From Bacteroidota bacterium (GTDB lineage Bacteria > Bacteroidota > Bacteroidia > J057 > JADKCL01), in assembly GCA_016718825.1 (NCBI GenBank), contig JADKCL010000024.1, positions 62,001-126,000 on the forward strand: a stretch of DNA of 64,000 nt, written 5' to 3'. The position numbers and the translations under genes are program-made. The notes beneath the pieces were generated by a model. It was not told the DNA's origin. It searched no databases and saw nothing but the letters and a program-made list of their open reading frames with translations. Below, piece by piece: positions 16,945 through 23,845 of the stretch. The number at the start of each line of letters is the position of its first letter. Within the stretch, counting starts at the first letter, position 1.

Positions 16945-17331
16945 TCATCGCTTCAATTTGAATCCAATCCCAAACGAAGCTAGAAGAACACCTTTGGCCA
17001 TGGGAAAGCACCCCTCTGGGCCATCCATTTGATAGATCTCAAGTACTAAATTATTTCTTATCTCAGGATCAACAATGTCATTGGTACATTCGTTTAATGC
17101 CCCAATTATTTCCATTATCGAACAATTGCTGAAACATTGTAGGCCTAATGATTCATCGCGATGTTCTTGGAGCATCTCCAGTACTTTTACCATGGACTCT
17201 TTGTTCATTTCTTGCTCTATCAAACTAACCAACCCAACAAAGTATAAATCTAATGACTCTATTTTGATACCAATTTTACGCAACAAGCAGGAATGAAAAT
17301 TCCGTATCAACATGCGAATTGCCTCATTCAA
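16945..17331 (-). CDS. hypothetical helical protein (122-128 aa)
   Basis: The frame can start at a TTG at 17331, overlapping the stop of the propeller gene, or at the ATG at 17313 (MLIRNFHSCLLRKIGIKIES). The product is mostly helical, with SLIEQEMNKESMVKVLEMLQ and a Cys pair in LGLQCFSNCSIMEIIGALNE. No signal peptide is clear. No family is recognised. The overlap with the upstream gene suggests translational coupling, but that gene is frameshifted in this sequence. Confidence 0.45.
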   Translation of the reverse strand: MNEAIRMLIRNFHSCLLRKIGIKIESLDLYFVGLVSLIEQEMNKESMVKVLEMLQEHRDESLGLQCFSNCSIMEIIGALNECTNDIVDPEIRNNLVLEIYQMDGPEGCFPMAKGVLLASFGIGFKLKR

Positions 17332-18767
17332 GGACCAATTTCCGAGTCAATCGTTCGTTTTTGGCTTCAAACGTCATGAAGTATATGCCCGATGGATAAG
17401 AAGACAATTCAATCTGATGTTGATCGAACATTCTTTTCTGACTATGTATGACTTGCCCCATAGAATTGGTCATGGTAAAATTTGTGATCTCTGATATTCC
17501 ATTCAAATTGAGGGAAATCATGTCATGCGCAGGATTCGGTCCGATTGAAACATTTCTCTCGTTTGCGGAATCATTAAGTCCCACTGAAGCATTAAGTCTA
17601 GCAACACCTTTCAAAGGAATTGAAGCATTTACAACATCATAACCAAACGTTCCACCAGCGTATAGATACCCATTATAGATACATAGCGCTCCAACACATC
17701 CACCAAGCCCTGAAGATCCGAAAGTGCTTGGAGGGTTAGATGTCCCCAACTTGATCCATCCCAAACAGCTATGTTGGAGACATTTGGTATCAATCCAGCA
17801 CTACCAAAGGCACCCACAACAAGTTGATTATTGCTAACAATTGCTGAGTAAGGCGGTTCCAGAACTACCGGTCATGCTTAGGCCACCCCCGACGGATTGC
17901 CATGAAGTTCCGTTCCACCATGAAACTCCTGTTGTGCGATTACCAGCAAATATGCTGCCGCCAAAAATCGCAAGGTCAGTTACTCCATTGTCATATAATC
18001 CGCCCCCGTAGTCAGGTATGCCAAAGCCAAATGTGCTCCAAGCAGAGCCGTTCCAATTTGCGATATTATTGGCAGCGACATTGCCAACCGTATCAAAAGA
18101 CCCTCCAACTACAAGCGAATTGCTGTGCACTAATAACGTTCCCGTTTTTAGAACTGACGACCCACCTATGCCCCCACCCACATCTGACCAACTCACCCCA
18201 TCCCATTTGGCTAGGTTTCTTACTACTGTCACACCTGCGGTATCAAAAAAGACCAACGACGTGAAGTGCATTGTTGTAAACGGCCATCGAGGAAATATAG
18301 GAGCCAGCACCTCCGCTAGAATTGTTAAATCTGATTCCTCCGCCAACATCGCTCCATGAGGAGCCATTCCATTTGGCGATATTGTTTACCGTTATGCCAC
18401 TTGCATTGCTAAATTTTCCACCTGCATAGAGTTCATTGTTGTAAATAGCAAGAGAATTTATACACCCATTTATTCCAGCCAAGGGGTAGCAATCAATACT
18501 TGGATAGGTTCCTAGTTGGCCCGATAAGCCATTCTGCAAAGCTGCCCAATTTGAACCATCCCAAGAAGCTATGTTACTTGTTGGAACTCCTCCAGCGTTA
18601 TCAAAAACGCCTCCCACAATCAATTGGTTATTGAAAACAACCATACAAGAAACCCCGCCCAGTATGCCTGTAGACGTAACACCTGTTGACAATGGTTGCC
18701 AGTATTGGCAAAATGATAACTGGAAGAACAGTATTTGAAGAATGATTCCAATGGTTCCCTTTTTCAT
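17324..18767 (-). pseudogene. T9SS-exported β-propeller-like protein, three frameshifts
   Basis: The signal peptide MKKGTIGIILQILFFQLSFC is followed by repeated blades of the form NNIAKWNGSSWSDVGGGI and NQLIVGGVFDNAGGVPTSNI (about 50 residues each). The sequence ends in a type A sorting domain (VSIGPNPAHDMISLNLNG and YPSGIYFMTFEAKNERLTRK). Frames change at about 18246 (an A6 run: one base fewer restores HVVGLFDTAGVTV), at ~17850, and at ~17745 (a C4 run: one base more restores SSWGTSNPPS). Repaired, it would be one secreted protein of ~480 aa that probably forms a propeller. Two of the three breaks lie in homopolymers, so sequencing error is a strong alternative to true decay. Confidence 0.7.
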
Positions 18768-18788
18768 AATTTGCTTTTTCACTAACAT

Positions 18789-19148
18789 TGGGCAGAGTTA
18801 AGGATTCCCAGCTTAGAAGGTGGATGAATCGTCACCTTTTTACAAGGTATCGCTTTTTTTCATAATGGTTTCGTCCCGATATTGTTTCCTCAACTCCTTT
18901 GGCAACGGTCTCTCCAATCTAGGCTTCCACTGATGGAGAAATCACAATGTAACCCACCCACCCCTAATGCAGCGTCGCGCGAACGACTCGGACGATGTGT
19001 AGTTAGCCTTGTCTCTCCCCTTCATAAAGGTGCCATTCATGCCCTAAAACCTCAACTGAAAAATACATTTCTCTTTTGGGAAAAAACCGTCAAATAGTCG
19101 TCAATTTCATCAAAGTGGCAGCTTCTGCCACTAGAGTAGTGTCGCTTC
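18789..19148. other. intergenic region, nothing recognised
   Basis: These 360 nt separate the start of the propeller gene from the 3' end of the kinase gene. No credible coding frame, RNA gene or repeat was found. Confidence 0.5.
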
Positions 19149-20933
19149 CTAGTCGATTCTGTACCCATCGGGACATCCGTGATTCTTTTTGGTTCCCTTG
19201 GCATTCGGACATTTGTCCAATAGGTTTGCTACGCCATCCCCATCTTGATCGGAATCAATCGTCCGATATCCCTCTGGACAACCAGAATTCGCCATGAGTC
19301 CTTTAGCAGTGGGACATTTGTCCATTCGATTCGATACTCCGTCGCCATCACTATCCTCATTTTCAAATTGAGGCTGATCAGGGCATCCATCATTCGTCTT
19401 CGTTCCTTTTTCATTCGGACATTTGTCCAATCTGTCTGTCACGCCATCACCATCGATATCGCCTTCCACAACGGAATACCCATCAGGACAACCAAAGTTT
19501 GCCTTTGTTCCTTTTGCGTAAGGGCATCTGTCCGATGTATCAGGCAAACCATCGTTATCAGAATCGTTGAGGGGACATCCATAATTCGTTTTAGTACCAA
19601 TTAGAGTAATGCACTGATCATGATCATCATACACTCCATCTCCATCAGTATCGGGACAACCTCTATGCAATTGATTACCAAACCTATCTGGGCATAAATC
19701 CTGAGAGTCAGAAATTCCATCATGATCTCGACTCGTTTTGGGCAGCCATTGTTCTCCTTGGCTCCCTTTCTCTTTCGGACACGCGTCGTTCAAATCCTCG
19801 ATTCCATCCCCGTCAATGTCACTTTGCTCCTCAAGTGGCACTTCGTTCTCCGGTACTTTCGATTCTGCTACAACATCCTGATTGTCACGCTCAACTGTTG
19901 CCCTCAACAAGGAATCGTTGAAAAGCGAATCCTCAATCGCCTTTTCACGCGCGATCGAAGCATTGTTTGGTTCCGTTCCCTTCACATTTTTGCTAACAAG
20001 TACGACGGCGACCACAATGAATCCAAGCAGGAATGCCAATGCACTGATCCGTTTCCAATTCGGGTACCGATTTGCCGCTGAAGGAAGTTGCTCTTTGGGC
20101 AAAACAGGTTTCGCCGGCGCCGCAAACCCCTCCCAAAACTCCCCACACCCCTGAAACCGATCCGCAGGAGCCTTCTTCGTCGCCTTTGCGATCACCGCAT
20201 CCACCTCCGGGGCCACGCCCACGTACACCGTCCGCCCTGCGGGCAGCGGCGTGCGCACGATTTGATCGAAGACCTTGTACTCCGAGGTTTCGCCTTCGTA
20301 GGGGGCCTTGCCGGTCGCGAGGAAAAACAGGGTCACGCCGAGGGAATAGATGTCTGAGCGATGATCTACCGCCTCGGTATTCACCTGCTCGGGACTCATG
20401 TAGAAGGTGGTGCCCATGCGAAGGCCGGTCTTGGTGAGGTGCTGATCGTCTTCGAGGAGTTTGGCGATTCCGAAGTCCAAGACCTTGACGACGCCATCGT
20501 CGCCGATCATAAAATTGGAGGGCTTGATGTCGCGGTGCACCACACCTTGCTGATGCGCATAACCCACCGCAGACAGAATCTGCTTGAAAATCTGCAAGAG
20601 CTTCGCCGTGGGCATCGGTCCCGTGTCGGTGCGCACCACCTCCTCCAAATTGCGGCCCTCGACATATTCCATCACGAGGTAGATGTCGGAATCGCTTTCA
20701 ATAAAGTCATACAGCGCCACGATATTGGGATGCTTCAGCTTGGAAAGCGTGGCCGCTTCGTTGCGAAAGCGCTGCTGAATCTTCGGGTTGCGCGCGTACT
20801 GCGCATGCAGGACCTTGATGGCGACCTTCCGCGCGATGGTCAAATGCTCCGCGAGCCAAACTTCGCCCATGCCGCCTTCGCCGAGCTTGCGGACCAGGCG
20901 GTAGTTTTGGATGACGGTGTTGGGAGTGAGCAT
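19149..20933 (-). CDS. PknB-type Ser/Thr kinase fused to extracytoplasmic thrombospondin type-3 repeats
   Basis: The 594-aa protein has an N-terminal Hanks-type kinase domain (~11-270). It contains the glycine loop GEGGMGEV (18-25), the VAIKVLH lysine, the catalytic loop HRDIKPSN, the DFG motif and the activation segment GTTFYMSPEQ. All catalytic residues are present. One transmembrane helix (~299-318, ALAFLLGFIVVAVVLV) follows. The C-terminal ~230 residues hold about seven Asp-rich repeats such as DGDGVTDRLDKCPNEKGTK, the calcium-binding thrombospondin type-3 motif. The predicted layout is kinase inside and a Ca2+-binding rod in the periplasm. Bacterial kinases usually carry PASTA or WD40 sensors here, so the TSP3 part may sense calcium or link to envelope partners. 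A toxin-antitoxin pair lies immediately upstream. Confidence 0.85.
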   Translation of the reverse strand: MLTPNTVIQNYRLVRKLGEGGMGEVWLAEHLTIARKVAIKVLHAQYARNPKIQQRFRNEAATLSKLKHPNIVALYDFIESDSDIYLVMEYVEGRNLEEVVRTDTGPMPTAKLLQIFKQILSAVGYAHQQGVVHRDIKPSNFMIGDDGVVKVLDFGIAKLLEDDQHLTKTGLRMGTTFYMSPEQVNTEAVDHRSDIYSLGVTLFFLATGKAPYEGETSEYKVFDQIVRTPLPAGRTVYVGVAPEVDAVIAKATKKAPADRFQGCGEFWEGFAAPAKPVLPKEQLPSAANRYPNWKRISALAFLLGFIVVAVVLVSKNVKGTEPNNASIAREKAIEDSLFNDSLLRATVERDNQDVVAESKVPENEVPLEEQSDIDGDGIEDLNDACPKEKGSQGEQWLPKTSRDHDGISDSQDLCPDRFGNQLHRGCPDTDGDGVYDDHDQCITLIGTKTNYGCPLNDSDNDGLPDTSDRCPYAKGTKANFGCPDGYSVVEGDIDGDGVTDRLDKCPNEKGTKTNDGCPDQPQFENEDSDGDGVSNRMDKCPTAKGLMANSGCPEGYRTIDSDQDGDGVANLLDKCPNAKGTKKNHGCPDGYRID

Positions 20934-20941
20934 GGAAAGGT

Positions 20942-21232
20942 TCAGGGATCTATGAAATCGCGACGGGAATCAACAATGGCGACGATTTCGATTTCGTCCA
21001 AAACGATTTGGTAAAACATAACGGTATAGGGTTTGATACTGCACCTGCGAAGGCTTTTGTGTTTTTTCGTAGATGGGTTTGATTCGGGCTGCGATTCGAT
21101 CTTCCGAATTGCCTTGTCGATTTTTTCAAGAAATTTCTTGGCGGATGCCTTGCCAAATTCATCATGTAGGTAAGCTCGGATTTGCTCCAGTTCGTCTTCG
21201 GATCGCTTCGAATGAAAAACCGTCCACTTCAC
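20942..21232 (-). CDS. ParE/RelE-family toxin
   Basis: The 96-aa protein has the ParE/RelE order: an N-terminal strand and helix (WTVFHSKRSEDELEQIRAYL), a long second helix (SAKKFLEKIDKAIRKIESQP), then strands YTVMFYQIVLDEIEIVAIVD and the terminal SRRDF. It starts with GTG overlapping the antitoxin stop by four bases (GTGA), the classic coupled arrangement. Members of this family inhibit gyrase or cleave ribosome-bound mRNA; which applies here cannot be told. The kinase gene begins 8 bp after its stop, so read-through transcription into the kinase is possible. Confidence 0.75.
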   Translation of the reverse strand: MKWTVFHSKRSEDELEQIRAYLHDEFGKASAKKFLEKIDKAIRKIESQPESNPSTKKHKSLRRCSIKPYTVMFYQIVLDEIEIVAIVDSRRDFIDP

Positions 21233-21468
21233 ATCCCGTACTTTTTCATGACTTCGGCATGAGATTTCCGACGGCCTTCCTTCAAATCTGCCAGGCCCGC
21301 CTCGATGCTTGTTTTCTGGGCTACTGATAGGTCATCCCACCAATCACGATCTTCTTCTTCCGTTTGAAGCAAGGTATGAATCTGCACCAAAATGTCCTTG
21401 CTGGCAATTTTCGTCAGACGCTCAAAAATGCTTGCACGAAGCTCCTCGATGGTGATCACCTCTTTCAT
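21229..21468 (-). CDS. WWDDL-type antitoxin
   Basis: This 79-aa antitoxin starts at the ATG at 21468 (MKEVITIEELRASIFERLTK). It contains RDWWDDLSVAQKTSIEAGLA and ends in HAEVMKKYGM. The longer start at 21522 would begin upstream of the promoter and is rejected. The central WWDDL motif and the final E-V-K helix are shared with the frameshifted antitoxin at 16373-16617. Family antitoxins bind the adjacent toxin and usually repress their own operon. The promoter places the transcription start at or within a base or two of the ATG, so translation is probably leaderless. Confidence 0.7.
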   Translation of the reverse strand: MKEVITIEELRASIFERLTKIASKDILVQIHTLLQTEEEDRDWWDDLSVAQKTSIEAGLADLKEGRRKSHAEVMKKYGM

Positions 21469-21473
21469 GGAAT

Positions 21474-21504
21474 CAAATATATGCGATCGCGAGGTAATCC
21501 GCAA
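21474..21504 (-). promoter_or_regulatory. promoter of the toxin-antitoxin operon, leaderless
   Basis: TTG (21504-21502), a 20-nt spacer and TATATTTG (21481-21474) match the Bacteroidota consensus exactly on the minus strand. Only 5 nt separate the -7 box from the ATG at 21468. Confidence 0.6.
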
Positions 21505-21538
21505 GTATTCACCTCCTACCAAACCGGCGGGCTATGAG

Positions 21539-22027
21539 CTAATTTCGGTTGGAGACGCCTGCATTCCCCGCCCCAATCGCCTTCAACTCGTCCTCCACAT
21601 CGTCCGTCGTGCGCGTGCAGATGTCCGTGTAAAGGAACCGCCGAACGGTCGGTTCATCGTTCAGGAATTGCGTCCGCCAAGTGGCGTAGATGATGTATTC
21701 CTTGCCTTCGGTGAAGTTGAATCCGCAGTCGCCGTGGCCCACGCCGGTGATTACGGCAATCTGCCTTCGGAGCATCTTCCCTTTGAGCATCTTTTGAATT
21801 TGGATGGTGTAGCGCTTGAAGGGTACCTTATGGTTGGAATCGCTCCCAAACAACGTCACGGGAACGTCGAAGGCTTCCACGCGCAAAACTTTGCCTCGAA
21901 ATACGCGGTCTGCAGCCTTGAGCGCCTGCTTTGGATTTGCCTCCCCGATGCAACTGCAAGGCTTGGCCTGCATCGGGGCCAAGATTGAAATCAGTAAAGC
22001 AAAGGCATACGCTAGCAACTTCTTCAT
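21539..22027 (-). CDS. secreted TIMP-like (NTR-fold) putative metalloprotease inhibitor
   Basis: The 162-aa precursor has a signal peptide (MKKLLAYAFALLISILAPMQA). The mature N-terminus is Lys-Pro-Cys-Ser-Cys, with cysteines at 24, 26, 101 and 137. The order CSC, then NPKQALKAADRVFRGKV, KRYTIQIQKMLKG, DCGFNFTEGKEYIIYATW and DIC follows the N-terminal domain of animal TIMPs (CSC...ADVV.RAKV, Y.I.QIKMFKG, CG...G..YLIAG, LC). The cysteine spacing would allow two TIMP disulfides (24-101, 26-137). In TIMPs the first Cys chelates the protease zinc. Here two residues precede it unless cleavage falls next to the Cys. The start lies 8 bp after the metzincin stop. An inhibitor or immunity role is inferred; general NTR-domain secreted proteins are the alternative. 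Confidence 0.75.
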   Translation of the reverse strand: MKKLLAYAFALLISILAPMQAKPCSCIGEANPKQALKAADRVFRGKVLRVEAFDVPVTLFGSDSNHKVPFKRYTIQIQKMLKGKMLRRQIAVITGVGHGDCGFNFTEGKEYIIYATWRTQFLNDEPTVRRFLYTDICTRTTDDVEDELKAIGAGNAGVSNRN

Positions 22028-22035
22028 CCATCAAC

Positions 22036-22953
22036 TCATTTATAGCCGATGGGGTTGTTGCCATCTGACATTCCAACAGATTCGAGAATTCGAATGGGGG
22101 ATTCCTCACCTTCCTTGGTAGATGCAAGGGCATCCTTGGCGTACCGCAGAATTGTCTGAACATCAGCCTCGCTAATATCGTGCAGATCACTTCCCTCGTA
22201 TTCCATCGTACCTCCGTCGCCAGGGTAATAAGCGTCGGTAGTGCCATCGTGGTTACCGTCCTCGTCATCCAATCCAAAGAAATGCCCAAACTCGTGCACG
22301 ACGAGGTCGTTGTTGTCACCCAAATCACCCTTCTCGCGATGCGTGTTCATGTCTGCGTGTTTTCCATTGCCGGTCTGTCCACCTACGTAAGATTCGCCAT
22401 CTACGACGCGTGAATACATCCCTTGGTTGCCGGCAAACGATTTCCCAATCGGGTCAGCCTCAGCAGCATCCACTGCCCTCATTCTGGTGAGTCCGACGAT
22501 GTACTTGTTCACCAGACTCTGATTGAGCTTCCCTTTCTTATTATACCATTCCTTGTCAGGGTAAGTGGCCATCACCTCCTCTTGTGTTACCCTCTCCACT
22601 TGAATCACCTGCATGTCAAAGGAGATGGTATACCCGTCTGCTGTACTCGTTTTCGCATTCCATGTCGCCGCTGCCTGTTGGGCTTGAAGATGCGCAGCAC
22701 CTGTGCTTGTGTAGACATTCGCCACGATTTGCAGCGTCTTCTGATCGTGGTTGATCCGTACGCCAAATCCGGCGTCGTGTATGTCATCAATGGCCACCTC
22801 TGCTCCCTCGGGCCCTTGGGCGCTTGAAGCTTCGAGTTTGAATTGTGGCGGAGATTTTGTTGCTCCCGAATTGGTTTTCACGCCGTTTTCGGCATCATTT
22901 CCATATTTTCTGCTTTCCTTGAGCTGCCTGGATGAATGCATTTCACTTGCCAT
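22036..22953 (-). CDS. metzincin-like metalloprotease without Sec signal, putative exported effector
   Basis: The 305-aa protein has the zinc site HEFGHFFGLDD at 220-230 (HExxHxxGxxD, with Asp as the third ligand) and a Met-turn GGTMEYEG around Met250. This makes it a metzincin of the Asp-ligand kind. Residues 60-215 are the expected upper subdomain. There is no N-terminal signal peptide. Residues 1-45 are polar and contain PPQFKLEAS (35-43), a motif also found at the same place in the 60.6-kb protein. The Asp-rich stretch DDEDGNHDGTTDAYYPGDGG may bind calcium. It is followed at 8 bp by the TIMP-like gene. A protease delivered by a non-Sec route, with a co-encoded inhibitor, is the favoured reading (inference). 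Confidence 0.8.
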   Translation of the reverse strand: MASEMHSSRQLKESRKYGNDAENGVKTNSGATKSPPQFKLEASSAQGPEGAEVAIDDIHDAGFGVRINHDQKTLQIVANVYTSTGAAHLQAQQAAATWNAKTSTADGYTISFDMQVIQVERVTQEEVMATYPDKEWYNKKGKLNQSLVNKYIVGLTRMRAVDAAEADPIGKSFAGNQGMYSRVVDGESYVGGQTGNGKHADMNTHREKGDLGDNNDLVVHEFGHFFGLDDEDGNHDGTTDAYYPGDGGTMEYEGSDLHDISEADVQTILRYAKDALASTKEGEESPIRILESVGMSDGNNPIGYK

Positions 22954-23271
22954 GTGCCTGAATCATGAAGAGGGTGACTTAAGAAGGTGGAATCCGCATC
23001 AATTTCGTGTTTTTTTCTCAGAATTTCAAGTATCAGAACCCTCTTTCCATCATTTTCAGAACAGTTGCACCATACCGGTAAGCAGGCCGCGATGAATTCG
23101 GTTGCCTACTTCACGATGCGGACAATCCCATCCCCTGCCGATTCTACAACTCTTTCCAATAATTCTGTAACATTTCCCTCCCTCCGCCGCGCCACTTTTG
23201 CATGACAATGGTCAGGTTACTCCTTCGGCTTTAAAGAAAGGGTACTTTGTCATTCTAAAACGGAATAAAAG
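22954..23271. other. divergent intergenic region, nothing recognised
   Basis: This 318-nt region lies between the divergently oriented protease gene and the eRF1-like gene and must hold both promoters. No exact TTG/TAnnTTTG pair was found for either. No coding frame or RNA is evident. Confidence 0.4.
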
Positions 23272-23658
23272 ATGAAAATCGAAAAAAGAGTAGGCATTTG
23301 GATGGATCACGCCAACGCGCATGTGATCGAATTGGCGCCGGAAATGAAGACGCTCCACGTGCATTCCGCGTTTACGCAGACTGTCAAAGAGGATAGTTTG
23401 GGCAAAAGCGAACATATTATGCACAATAAGGAGCACCATCAGCATCTGGATTATTACAAACGTCTCGGCGAAATCATCCAGCATTACGATTCCGTTTTGT
23501 TGTTTGGTCCCACGGATGCCAAGCGGGAGCTGCACAATCTGCTTGCCGACGATGCGCATTTTGCCAACATCAAGATTGTCGTCCAATCGGCAGACAAAAT
23601 GACTGAACACCAGGAAATTGCCTACGTACGCGACTTTTTCGAGAAGGCGCTGAAATAG
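23272..23658 (+). CDS. eRF1-domain-3-like / host-attachment-type small protein
   Basis: The 128-aa soluble protein opens with VGIWMDHANAHVIEL. It later has LLFGPTDAKRELHNLLADD and IKIVVQSADKMTEHQEIAYV, followed by RDFFEK. This is the pattern of small bacterial proteins with an eRF1 domain 3/pelota-like α/β fold (L7Ae-related), often annotated as translational machinery or host-attachment proteins. It is rich in His in the middle (HNKEHHQHLDYYKR). The genuine function is not established; a stress-linked ribosome or RNA role is plausible. It is followed by strong hairpins that end its transcript. Confidence 0.6.
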   Translation: MKIEKRVGIWMDHANAHVIELAPEMKTLHVHSAFTQTVKEDSLGKSEHIMHNKEHHQHLDYYKRLGEIIQHYDSVLLFGPTDAKRELHNLLADDAHFANIKIVVQSADKMTEHQEIAYVRDFFEKALK

Positions 23659-23676
23659 TAGATAATATTGAGTTCA

Positions 23677-23747
23677 CCGGCAATCGCATTGCCGGCAAAA
23701 ACCTTCATTTTGGCGGAGCGAATCACTGCCAAAATGAAGGTTTTTGC
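23677..23747. terminator. two consecutive hairpins, bidirectional terminator
   Basis: The first hairpin is CCGGCAAT (23677-23684)/ATTGCCGG (23688-23695). The second is a perfect 20-bp inverted repeat: 23695-23714 (with AAAAACCTTCATTTTGG) and 23728-23747, loop 23715-23727. Its 5' A run and 3' T run suit termination from both sides, here for the convergent eRF1-like gene and the giant gene ending at 23846. Confidence 0.8.
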
Positions 23748-23845
23748 ATTCCATTTCCGACGGATCCAAAAACGCGATGGCGCCCAAGCAAGGATTAAAA
23801 TCCTATCGCTGAGCGCCATCGGCTGAGAATCAATGTAGGAGTACT

